Positions 1 to 5,592 of a DNA stretch of 8,176 nt are shown piece by piece (within the stretch, counting starts at the first letter, position 1; each line of letters opens with the position of its first letter). Below the pieces are notes generated by a model. The model ran no database searches, was not told the origin of the DNA, and was given only the letters and a program-made list of their open reading frames with translations. Location of the stretch: positions 1 through 8,176 of the forward strand of contig JAUWNO010000084.1 in NCBI GenBank assembly GCA_030612605.1, in the 5' to 3' direction. The position numbers and the translations under genes are program-made. The stretch comes from Armatimonadota bacterium (GTDB taxonomy: Bacteria; Cloacimonadota; Cloacimonadia; Cloacimonadales; TCS61).

Positions 1-599
1 TTGGAAGTAACTATGGTATCGCCTAAAGTTATTTCAGAACCCAATTTTATGAACGACATAATAGTGTTTCCATAAATATCTGATTCCAATAATCCGAGAA
101 GTTTATTCCGTTTTGTAATTACGCTCAGCTTAAATGATGAATGGTTAAACGGTAGAACTACAGAATAATTTTGCGAAACACTGACAATTTTTCCTACAAT
201 CCCCCTGTTGGATATCACAGGATAATTAATTTTTATCTTATCTTTTCTTCCCTTATCAATTATGAAATTTCTTTCCCGAAAGTTTCCGCTATGAGCGATA
301 ATATCAACCAAAATGAAGTTATAATTATCAACTTCAAATTCAATGTCTAAATTTTTATATTGCTCTAATTTTCTTTCCAGCTTATTGACTGATAAGGTCT
401 TATCGGCTAATTGGCTTACCAAATATTTATTTTCTTCTGAAATACCAAAAATTTCTTCAATCCTGGTTACTGAAGAAATGAATGGATAATATAGGGTTCT
501 GCTTAAAAAATTTGCTTTTGCCAGTTTTTGCTCAACATTCCCGGAAAATAAAAGTATGGAAAGAAAAATATAAATCAAAAGAGGAACATTTTTTCTCAC
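1..599 (-). CDS. mreC: MreC, rod-shape-determining protein, 3' end beyond window
   Basis: MreC is a bitopic inner-membrane protein whose periplasmic part scaffolds the elongasome (MreB, MreD, RodA, PBP2). The frame is open from GTG at 599 to the left edge, giving 199 residues against a usual length near 270-300, so the C-terminal beta domain is incomplete. Residues 6-20 form one hydrophobic anchor after a basic MRKN start. Residues about 50-85 are charged and heptad-like, matching the MreC coiled coil. The stretch around residues 111-150 (FIIDKGRKDKI, then NYPVISNRGIVGKIVSV) is the classic first beta-barrel signature of the family. The gene begins 2 nt after the mreB stop. An in-frame TTG at 605, overlapping that stop, is an alternative start; the ribosome site is weak for either. 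Co-transcription with mreB is inferred from the spacing. Family call is secure; the exact start is not. Confidence 0.93.
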   Translation of the reverse strand, partial: MRKNVPLLIYIFLSILLFSGNVEQKLAKANFLSRTLYYPFISSVTRIEEIFGISEENKYLVSQLADKTLSVNKLERKLEQYKNLDIEFEVDNYNFILVDIIAHSGNFRERNFIIDKGRKDKIKINYPVISNRGIVGKIVSVSQNYSVVLPFNHSSFKLSVITKRNKLLGLLESDIYGNTIMSFIKLGSEITLGDTIVTS

Positions 600-601
600 G
601 A

Positions 602-1639
602 TCAACTTTCAATTTTCTTAATTAAAACTTCTTTGTATTCTTCCAGATTATCAAGAATCATGCCGCTTCCTTTCACAACGCAAGTTAAAGACTCCGGCAT
701 CAGATGAACAGGCAAATCCACAGCTTCCTGTATTTTTTTATCAAGCCCTTTCAGCTTAGCACCGCCACCTGTTAAAATTATTCCTCTTTCAGCAATATCT
801 GCGGCAAGTTCAGGAGCAGTTTTCTCAAAAAGCCTTTTCACCGCATCAATCATAGACACAACAGTTTCGGAAAGAGCTTCCCTGATCTCCTCAGAGCTTA
901 CTTCCACAGTAATGGGAAACCCGGTAATTATATCCCTTCCTCTCACTTCCATAGTTATTTCTTTTTCCAAAGGAAAAGCTGAACCAATTTCTTTTTTTAC
1001 CTTTTCTGCTGTTTGAACTCCCACGAAAATATTATTTTTCTTTCTGAGAAAACTTATAATATTCTGGTCCATCTTATCCCCGCCAATACGAACGGAACTA
1101 TGAACCACAATATGCGATAAAGAAATAATGGCAATTTCAGTGGTTCCACCTCCGATATCCATCACCAGGTTTCCCTGCGGTTTATGAATAGGAAGATCGG
1201 AACCTATTGCAGCAGCTACCGGTTCGGAAACCAGAAAAACTTCACGAGCTCCCGCATGTAAGGCACTATCACGCACAGCTCGTTTTTCTACTTCTGTGAT
1301 TCCTGAAGGAACGCAAACTATTACTCTCGGTTTGATGAGAAAGCGCTTTTTCTGAGCACGTAAAATCAGGTTTCTCAACATCAGTTCAGTTACCTGGAAA
1401 TCTGCAATAACACCATCTTTCATGGGTTTTATCACTTTCACTTCATCGGGATTCTTTCCCAGCATTTCCTTGGCTCCTTTTCCGATTGCAATGATTTTCC
1501 TATTATTGCTGGAAATCGCAACTACAGAAGGTTCATCTATTACAATGCCAATTCCTTTTCTATAAACCAGTGTATTGGCAGTTCCCAAATCTATGGCAAT
1601 ATCATTGGAAAATAAACTCGAGATATTTTTCCAAAACAT
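602..1639 (-). CDS. mreB: MreB, actin-like rod-shape cytoskeletal ATPase
   Basis: MreB polymerises on the inner face of the membrane and directs lateral cell-wall synthesis. The 345-residue length is normal. The actin-fold ATP motifs are intact: phosphate-1 loop DLGTANT at residues 17-23, phosphate-2 loop DIGGGTTE at 161-168, and the adenosine motif TGGG at 290-293. The family-typical VCVPSGITEVEKRA (108-121) and VSEPVAAAIG (137-146) are also present. Residues 1-10 (MFWKNISSLF) form a short amphipathic stretch before SNDIAIDLG, matching the N-terminal membrane-binding helix of Gram-negative MreB. The ATG is supported by GGAGG at 1648-1644, four bases upstream. A promoter-like sequence sits about 40-65 bp upstream, after a long gap, so this is probably the first gene of an mre operon, with mreC following after 2 nt. 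Confidence 0.98.
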   Translation of the reverse strand: MFWKNISSLFSNDIAIDLGTANTLVYRKGIGIVIDEPSVVAISSNNRKIIAIGKGAKEMLGKNPDEVKVIKPMKDGVIADFQVTELMLRNLILRAQKKRFLIKPRVIVCVPSGITEVEKRAVRDSALHAGAREVFLVSEPVAAAIGSDLPIHKPQGNLVMDIGGGTTEIAIISLSHIVVHSSVRIGGDKMDQNIISFLRKKNNIFVGVQTAEKVKKEIGSAFPLEKEITMEVRGRDIITGFPITVEVSSEEIREALSETVVSMIDAVKRLFEKTAPELAADIAERGIILTGGGAKLKGLDKKIQEAVDLPVHLMPESLTCVVKGSGMILDNLEEYKEVLIKKIES

Positions 1640-1675
1640 ATATCCTCCAGTAAGTTTGTGACATTGAGTTGATGG

Positions 1676-1704
1676 ACTAATTAAAAAAAGCTTTCATCTG
1701 TCAA
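1676..1704 (-). promoter_or_regulatory. Candidate sigma-70-type promoter for mreBC
   Basis: On the minus strand a perfect TTGACA -35 box lies at 1704-1699. A 17-nt spacer containing seven consecutive T follows, then a weak -10 hexamer ATTAGT at 1681-1676 that matches TATAAT at three of six positions. Transcription would start near 1669, leaving a leader of about 30 nt that contains the GGAGG of mreB. The position and the -35 are good; the poor -10 keeps this tentative. Confidence 0.5.
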
Positions 1705-1837
1705 GGGTTAATTTCTCCTTTTTTTCCTGTACTTTGAATTGTTTGATTCTCGTTCTTGAAACAGGATTTCGGATAAATATGCATTACCAATCAGGGAATT
1801 GGAAACGTAGCTATTTCTCTTGTTCATGAGTTTTATC

Positions 1838-1876
1838 CTTTCCGAAGAAGAATCTTTCCTGTCAAGATTCGGAAAG
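1838..1876. repeat. Imperfect inverted repeat
   Basis: The left arm 1838-1856 reads CTTTCCGAAGAAGAATCTT. The right arm 1864-1876 is the reverse complement of CTTTCCGAATCTT. The arms pair along all 13 bases if a 6-base bulge in the left arm is allowed, with a 7-base loop at 1857-1863. Neither side is followed by a T run, so it does not look like an intrinsic terminator. It may be a degraded copy of a palindromic intergenic element. Confidence 0.55.
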
Positions 1877-1897
1877 TTTCTCTAAAGCTAAAACCCC

Positions 1898-1925
1898 TGA
1901 ACACTGAACCCTGAACCCTGAAAGA
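1898..1925. repeat. Heptamer tandem repeat, TGAACCC type
   Basis: Four 7-bp units run head to tail: TGAACAC, TGAACCC, TGAACCC, TGAAAGA. Two further units of the same kind (TTGAACC twice) occur at 2043-2056. The sequence from 1912 to 1932 recurs at 2051-2071 with one mismatch in 21. The array abuts a second heptamer array with a different unit. Confidence 0.8.
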
Positions 1926-1985
1926 GTCAAATAACAAATAACAAATTACAAATAACAAATAAATACCAAATACCAAATAACAAAT
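1926..1985. repeat. Heptamer tandem repeat, ATAACAA type
   Basis: About eight A/C-rich units with a 7-bp period follow the TGAACCC array directly. They include ATAACAA, ATTACAA and CCAAATA variants. Read on the minus strand the array is T-rich (TATTTGT-like) and gives a spurious hydrophobic reading frame. The stretch is low-complexity and no function is visible. Confidence 0.8.
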
Positions 1986-2004
1986 CTGAGAAAATTTGAA
2001 AGAG

Positions 2005-2019
2005 GCCGTGCCTTCGGCA
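2005..2019. repeat. Short GC-rich inverted repeat
   Basis: TGCC (2009-2012) and GGCA (2016-2019) face each other around a TTC loop. An overlapping alternative pairs GCCG (2005-2008) with CGGC (2015-2018). It is unusually GC-rich for this gap. It lies directly after the first TTTGAAAGAG copy. Confidence 0.4.
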
Positions 2020-2130
2020 GGTAAACTTTTATCATCCCAACCTTGAACCTTGAACCCTGATAGAGTCAAATGTATGAATGTTTGAAAGAGACTTTTTCAG
2101 GATTTTATAGCGAGAATAAACATTTATACC

Positions 2131-3528
2131 TCAGAACTCATTTTCCCTTTCTCCCTTTCTCCTGTTCTCCCTTTCTCCCTTTCTCCTTTTCCCCAGTTTC
2201 CCATTTCCCGTTATTTTCACATCTCCGATAATTTCCACCTTCTTACCAAAAAATACATCGGCAGATATTTCAAGCTTCCTGCAATTTTTTAGAGATGGAA
2301 TTCCATCTTTACAATGCTCTTCCAGTTGCTCGATGGTTTTATAATATCTGTCATCCAGAATAATTTTAGGCGGTTCTTCCAGGTTTTCATCCAGTACAAG
2401 TTTGTAATCCTGCTGCAATTTATAAGCATCAGACCAAATAACCAGAAGGTCGTTCGTTTTCTTTACCGGAGCAAATCTATCACGATTTACAACAACAGCT
2501 TTGGTATCTTCGAACACACTAATCGCTGCACCCATTGCTGTTTCGATCTGATAAACTTTTTCGTGTTCCACTTCTTTTGGATTGATTATAAGCGAAAGTG
2601 GCAATAAATAATCATTTTTTATTAGTTCTTCCTTCAAGGCTTTCAGGTTTACCCAAAGATTGTTCGTATTAAAATACTGATATTTTTCGATGTCCTGAAA
2701 TTCGTCGATTTCTTGTTCCGGGCATTGGGCTGTTTCCCGTAAAACAAGTCGTCCTTCTCTGTTTTGGGCTAAATGTCCTCCTTTTCTATCACCCTGAGAA
2801 CGTTTACAAACTTCCATCATAAAAGAAATATTATTCTCTGCAAAATAGCTCAGGATCTTTTCATCGACAACTGCTCCCAAATTATCGGAATTGGAGAGGA
2901 AAGCATACTCGAAACCTGAATCCAAAAGCTGATCGAGAACACTGGAAATCATCAGAACCAGGTAAATTTCACCGTGACCTGGCGGATTCCAATTCAAGTT
3001 GTCATTCTGATTTTGCAAAGGAGACAAATCACTCTGCTTTATCTTAGGAAATTTATTTTGCAGAAAATCAAGCGGAATTTCAGGCAATTTCAATTTTGGA
3101 TATTTTTCCAAATAGGAAAGTGTATCATCGCGAGTATTGAAGCTATTCATAAATAGAAGCGGAATGTTTTTCTTTGATTTCTCACGCAGATAAAGAATCT
3201 GGCGAGTAATAATATCCAGGAAATTAAAATCCTCTTTTACTTTCAGCAAAGATTTGACCTTTGTCAAACCCATGCTTGTGCCCAGACCTCCGTTAAGTTT
3301 GATGACAACAAGCTTTTCCAGATGAGAAGATATTGGTTTTTCCAGTTGATTGTAATCGATTAAATTCTTTTTTCCCGGCGGAGAGATTTCTTTTTTGGAA
3401 AGTTTACCGGTTGAACCGGATAAAACCTGTTCATAATATCCTGAAAAAGAATCGATAACCAATTTATTCAAATCGGCATTTTGCATTAACCTGATAAACT
3501 CAGGAAGATGATTATTATCTTTTCGCAT
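2131..3528 (-). CDS. UDP-sugar pyrophosphorylase, eukaryote-type UDPGP family
   Basis: The protein should transfer UMP from UTP to a sugar 1-phosphate, most likely glucose 1-phosphate, giving UDP-sugar in the cytoplasm. It belongs to the UDPGP family typical of eukaryotes, not the shorter bacterial GalU family. Visible motifs are the nucleotide loop NGGLGTSMG (residues 79-87) with KVKSLL after it, PPGHGEIY (182-189), NSDNLGA (213-219), NTNNLW (287-292) and RDRFAPVKKTNDLL (349-362), which holds the conserved catalytic-region lysine. Residues about 420-445 resemble the short C-terminal left-handed beta-helix. The final residues, about 448-463, come from a purine tandem repeat and are probably not part of the ancestral protein. 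ATG 3528 has AAAGGA just upstream. UDP-glucose is the usual product, but UDP-GlcNAc or UDP-galactose cannot be excluded from sequence alone. A glycosyltransferase gene lies 201 bp upstream. Confidence 0.9.
   Translation of the reverse strand: MRKDNNHLPEFIRLMQNADLNKLVIDSFSGYYEQVLSGSTGKLSKKEISPPGKKNLIDYNQLEKPISSHLEKLVVIKLNGGLGTSMGLTKVKSLLKVKEDFNFLDIITRQILYLREKSKKNIPLLFMNSFNTRDDTLSYLEKYPKLKLPEIPLDFLQNKFPKIKQSDLSPLQNQNDNLNWNPPGHGEIYLVLMISSVLDQLLDSGFEYAFLSNSDNLGAVVDEKILSYFAENNISFMMEVCKRSQGDRKGGHLAQNREGRLVLRETAQCPEQEIDEFQDIEKYQYFNTNNLWVNLKALKEELIKNDYLLPLSLIINPKEVEHEKVYQIETAMGAAISVFEDTKAVVVNRDRFAPVKKTNDLLVIWSDAYKLQQDYKLVLDENLEEPPKIILDDRYYKTIEQLEEHCKDGIPSLKNCRKLEISADVFFGKKVEIIGDVKITGNGKLGKRRKGERENRRKGERENEF
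2140..2187 (-). repeat. 24-bp tandem repeat in the 3' end of the pyrophosphorylase gene
   Basis: Two 24-bp purine-rich units (GGAGAAAGG-like on the coding strand) each encode the eight residues RRKGEREN and sit immediately before the last two codons. The first unit is 2187-2164 and the second 2163-2140. The DNA differs at few positions between copies. The style resembles the noncoding repeats just downstream more than the rest of the gene. Confidence 0.85.
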
Positions 3529-3543
3529 ATTTTCCTTTATTAA

Positions 3544-3600
3544 AACCTTGCGAACGGTTACATACAGAGGAATTCATCTTGTTAAACCTTCGCAACGGTT
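3544..3600. repeat. Direct repeat pair, AACCTT..AACGGTT
   Basis: AACCTTGCGAACGGTT at 3544-3559 and AACCTTCGCAACGGTT at 3585-3600 are 16-bp near-copies differing only in the central GCG/CGC. Each also has AACC and GGTT ends that are inverted to each other. They sit 16 bp above the pyrophosphorylase start. A TTAACA hexamer at 3585-3580 with TATGTA 15 nt later on the minus strand could be a weak promoter, but this is not convincing. Confidence 0.75.
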
Positions 3601-3610
3601 GATTTTTGGT

Positions 3611-3636
3611 CGTTACGAAAGCCCCCTTTCGTAACG
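3611..3636. repeat. Perfect 11-bp hairpin
   Basis: CGTTACGAAAG (3611-3621) is followed by a CCCC loop and its exact reverse complement CTTTCGTAACG (3626-3636). Transcribed from the minus strand it gives a stable stem with a GGGG loop. The bases that follow are ACCAAAAATC, not a T run, so a standard terminator is unlikely. Confidence 0.85.
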
Positions 3637-3667
3637 TCTTGTATTCCTAATCAGAGTTAACGCACTA

Positions 3668-3692
3668 TGTTCCCAAACGGAGTTTGGGAACA
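3668..3692. repeat. Perfect 11-bp hairpin with 3-nt loop
   Basis: TGTTCCCAAAC (3668-3678), loop GGA, then GTTTGGGAACA (3682-3692). The arms are fully complementary. It lies about 38 bp after the glycosyltransferase stop and could block exonucleases or slow polymerase in the 3' untranslated region. No T run follows on the minus strand. A possible degenerate relative is noted at 1750-1799. Confidence 0.85.
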
Positions 3693-3729
3693 AGCTAATT
3701 CCTAAGCTAAATTTTACTGATTATCTGAC

Positions 3730-4662
3730 TTACAAGTTTATCTTCTTCTCAATAGAAATCATTTTGTGTTTATTCTGTTTCCTGTTCTGGTTCACAAGCA
3801 ATTCACCGATAAGACCGATCGAAAAAAATTGTAATCCCAACATAATCAATAGAACAGACAAATATAAAAGCGGTCTGTTATACAACGGTTGATGAAACCA
3901 GAATTTCATAATTGTAAGATAAAAACCAATGAGAAAACCGATTATAGAAAAAGTTGTTCCAATCCTACCGAACAAATACAGCGGACTGTGGGTATAACTT
4001 GTTACCAGTTTCACAGTTAGAAGATCCAGAAATCCTCGAATATAGCGTTCGATTCCATATTTAGATTTTCCAAATTTTCTGGGGCGATGATTTACGGGGA
4101 TTTCTGTAATTTTAAATCCTTTGGAATCTGCAAAAGCCGGAATATAACGATGCATCTCACCATAAATATCCAACTCTTTGATTACCTCTTTCCGGTAAGC
4201 TTTGAACCCGCAATTATAATCATGCAATTTCAGCCTGAAAAATTTAGCTGTAATGGCATTGAAAAGCTTTGATGGAAACGTTTTATGAATCGGGTCTTTC
4301 CGCTTTTTCTTCCAACCAGAAACAAGATCATAGCCCTGTTCAATCTTTTTTATGAAATTTATTATTTCTTTAGGATCGTCCTGCAGGTCTGCATCCATTG
4401 TGAAAACGATATCTCCTTGTGCAGCTTCGAAACCCACATTCAAAGAAACAGCTTTTCCGAAGTTTTTCCTGAATTTGATAATTTTCACATTTTTATCCTT
4501 TGCTGCCAATTCCTTCATATACGTAAAACTTGCATCAGTGCTACCGTCATCAATGAAAATTATTTCATGCTTGCAGTTTTCAATATTTTCAAGTATCTCG
4601 GAATATAAAGGTTGTACGCTTTGTTCCTCATTAAATACGGGAATTATAAATGATAATTTCAT
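3730..4662 (-). CDS. Family 2 glycosyltransferase, DPM1/GtrB-like polyprenyl-phosphate type
   Basis: The enzyme should move a sugar from a nucleotide donor to a polyprenyl phosphate at the inner face of the membrane. From the ATG at 4662 it is 310 residues. The GT-A domain shows SFIIPVFNEE (4-13), DDGSTD (38-43), RKNFGKAVSLNVGF (65-78) and the metal-binding DADLQDDP (90-97). MHRYIPA (170-176) and HRPRKFGKSKYG (192-203) are typical of the DPM1/GtrB/ArnC group. Two C-terminal membrane helices follow (about 228-252 and 264-290), with GELLV at the end of the second. AAAGGA at 4674-4669 is six bases from this ATG. An in-frame TTG at 4668 would touch that site and is less likely. Donor and lipid acceptor cannot be read from sequence, but the downstream pyrophosphorylase makes UDP-glucose a natural candidate. 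A 321-bp gap separates it from the lipid kinase upstream. Confidence 0.93.
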   Translation of the reverse strand: MKLSFIIPVFNEEQSVQPLYSEILENIENCKHEIIFIDDGSTDASFTYMKELAAKDKNVKIIKFRKNFGKAVSLNVGFEAAQGDIVFTMDADLQDDPKEIINFIKKIEQGYDLVSGWKKKRKDPIHKTFPSKLFNAITAKFFRLKLHDYNCGFKAYRKEVIKELDIYGEMHRYIPAFADSKGFKITEIPVNHRPRKFGKSKYGIERYIRGFLDLLTVKLVTSYTHSPLYLFGRIGTTFSIIGFLIGFYLTIMKFWFHQPLYNRPLLYLSVLLIMLGLQFFSIGLIGELLVNQNRKQNKHKMISIEKKINL

Positions 4663-4668
4663 AAGCAA

Positions 4669-4674
4669 TCCTTT
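4669..4674 (-). promoter_or_regulatory. Ribosome binding site deciding the glycosyltransferase start
   Basis: AAAGGA on the minus strand lies six bases before the ATG at 4662. The other possible start, TTG at 4668, would abut it with no spacing. The site therefore favours the ATG and a protein that begins MKLSFIIPVF. Confidence 0.7.
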
Positions 4675-4741
4675 TTTTTAGCCGCTAAGAACACAAAGAA
4701 TCACGAAGAGTACTTCTATTTACTAATAAAACCAAAAGCCA

Positions 4742-4847
4742 CCCGACACCACTTACTTTTGCTTCGGAAACTAAAGAGAAGCAGAAGCTTCTGGAGCTAG
4801 CACCTTCCGAACTGAAAAGTTCTGAAGGAGAAAATTAATATGTCGGG
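4742..4847. repeat. Possible small palindromic element, 106 bp
   Basis: CCCGACA (4742-4748) and TGTCGGG (4841-4847) form a 7-bp terminal inverted repeat. Inside lie a perfect 12-bp palindrome CAGAAGCTTCTG (4782-4793) and a hairpin with 11-bp arms and one mismatch (4803-4813 with 4818-4828). No target-site duplication is evident and it codes for nothing. A short 7-bp terminal match could be chance. Confidence 0.4.
4803..4828. repeat. Hairpin, 11-bp arms with one mismatch
   Basis: CCTTCCGAACT (4803-4813) pairs with AGTTCTGAAGG (4818-4828) around the four-base loop GAAA. The only mismatch is at the sixth base of the left arm. On the transcribed minus strand the loop is TTTC and no T run follows. 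Confidence 0.75.
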
Positions 4848-4893
4848 AATTTAATTTACACACTCGTATCTTCGTGTTTCTTTGCGAACTTTT

Positions 4894-4933
4894 CCTGCCT
4901 TGGCATAGTCCCGCTATTCTGGACGAAGACAGG
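4894..4933. repeat. 40-bp imperfect hairpin
   Basis: CCTGCCTT (4894-4901) faces AAGACAGG (4926-4933) with one mismatch. Inside, GTCC and GGAC pair around a loop of about nine bases, with GGCATA bulged on one side against a single G. It lies about 50 bp after the kinase stop. A T-rich tail that would make it a terminator is absent. Confidence 0.6.
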
Positions 4934-4983
4934 TGGCTAATTATTTTTATCTCATAACTTCTCATAATTTTTGTTACATAACT

Positions 4984-5592
4984 TTAGAAAAAAACATTTA
5001 CAAAAGACATCACTAATCCGGAAAAAACAGGAATTTTAATATTATCATTTATCGGAACTTGAGAAAATTCTGCTACTGTTGCGGAAATAGCTCCAACCAA
5101 TGCAATGACGAGAACATTATATTCAGCGGAGCTCAGGAAAAAAACAGCAAACAACAAAGTTGTTGAGAAACAGGCAATACTGCCCTCTAAACTCTTTTTT
5201 GTTCCAAGCAGTTTTCTCTTCCCAAATGGAATTCCGATCAAAGCTGCTGCTGTATCACCGATTGCCAGGAAAGAAAGTGCAATAAAAGCAATATCTTTGG
5301 GAAACACTGCAATACAGATAACTGCTGAAATCAGCAGATAGGAAGCTCCGGTGAAATTATTTTTTTCATGCTCCCTGAGCATAATTCCAAAAATATTATA
5401 GAAAATTCTTTTGAACGTTTTATTTTCTAAACGAACTATTTCGATAATGAGAGCTACAAATGTCAATGGTGCTAAAATGAAAAAAAAAAGCTTCCTGTTT
5501 GAATGAAATAAATATCTGTAGGAAAAAGGTAAAATAATTGAAGAAACGTGAATCATTTTCCGATAAATTTCGGATTTTTGAGCTCTCTTCAT
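4984..5592 (-). CDS. Dolichol-kinase/CTP-dependent lipid kinase family membrane protein
   Basis: This 202-residue hydrophobic protein resembles the SEC59/DGK1/VTE5 group, which uses CTP to phosphorylate dolichol, diacylglycerol, or phytol and related prenols. The supporting motifs are EIYRKMIHVSS near the N-terminus (8-18), REHEK..FTGASY (73-85), GDTAAALIG (112-120), GTKKSLEGS (130-138) and EFSQVPINDNIKIP (175-188). About six to seven membrane segments fill the rest. Some databases label such proteins as phosphatidate cytidylyltransferase, which is the main alternative. Its ATG overlaps the reductase stop by 4 bp (ATGA), so the two are translationally coupled. Being next to a prenyl reductase favours a prenol or polyprenol substrate, which is inference. 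An ATGA-type overlap decides the start. Confidence 0.85.
   Translation of the reverse strand: MKRAQKSEIYRKMIHVSSIILPFSYRYLFHSNRKLFFFILAPLTFVALIIEIVRLENKTFKRIFYNIFGIMLREHEKNNFTGASYLLISAVICIAVFPKDIAFIALSFLAIGDTAAALIGIPFGKRKLLGTKKSLEGSIACFSTTLLFAVFFLSSAEYNVLVIALVGAISATVAEFSQVPINDNIKIPVFSGLVMSFVNVFF

Larger units (their letters stand above)
1705..2130. other. Repeat-rich intergenic gap between the pyrophosphorylase gene and mreB
   Basis: No credible gene was found here on either strand. The stretch holds an imperfect inverted repeat (1838-1876), heptamer-period tandem arrays (1898-1925 and 1926-1985), a small GC hairpin (2005-2019) and a 21-bp imperfect direct repeat pair (1912-1932 and 2051-2071). 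A second direct repeat, TTTGAAAGAG, lies at 1995-2004 and 2081-2090. A minus-strand 78-codon frame at 2069-1833 is open, but its protein only reflects the repeats. No GC hairpin followed by a T run, as a terminator would need, is visible after the pyrophosphorylase stop. Confidence 0.8.
4685..4887. repeat. Inverted pair of AAGA/CACGAAG-rich runs
   Basis: On the plus strand 4685-4710 carries AAGA at 4687, 4696 and 4706 within a CACAAAG/CACGAAG context. On the minus strand 4887-4863 reads a related run, CGCAAAGAAACACGAAG and onward. The two are imperfect copies in opposite orientation about 150 bp apart and bracket the palindromic block. A third run with a similar 9-bp spacing lies at 6970-6993. 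Confidence 0.55.
4675..4983. other. Repeat-filled gap between the lipid kinase and glycosyltransferase genes
   Basis: No gene is supported on either strand. The gap contains two related AAGA-rich runs in opposite orientation (4685-4710 and 4863-4887), a block bounded by a 7-bp inverted repeat (4742-4847) with nested palindromes, a 40-bp imperfect hairpin (4894-4933) and a doubled CTCATAA (4951-4957 and 4961-4967). A minus-strand 64-codon frame at 4965-4771 merely reads through these repeats. There is no clear terminator after the kinase stop, so read-through into the glycosyltransferase gene is possible. Confidence 0.75.

Noticed and set aside
1833..2069. Minus-strand 78-codon open frame
   Set aside because: Its protein is the translation of heptamer tandems and flanking repeats; there is no ribosome site or family motif.
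1912..2071. CRISPR-like repeat pair
   Set aside because: There are only two copies, 139 bp apart, with more tandem repeats between them and no cas gene nearby.
3611..3692. The two perfect hairpins as rho-independent terminators
   Set aside because: Neither is followed by a run of T on the transcribed strand.
4663..4668. TTG start for the glycosyltransferase, adding two residues
   Set aside because: The ribosome site AAAGGA would touch it; the ATG at 4662 has proper six-base spacing.
4771..4965. Minus-strand 64-codon open frame
   Set aside because: It reads through palindromes and AAGA-rich repeats, with no initiation signal and no recognisable domain.
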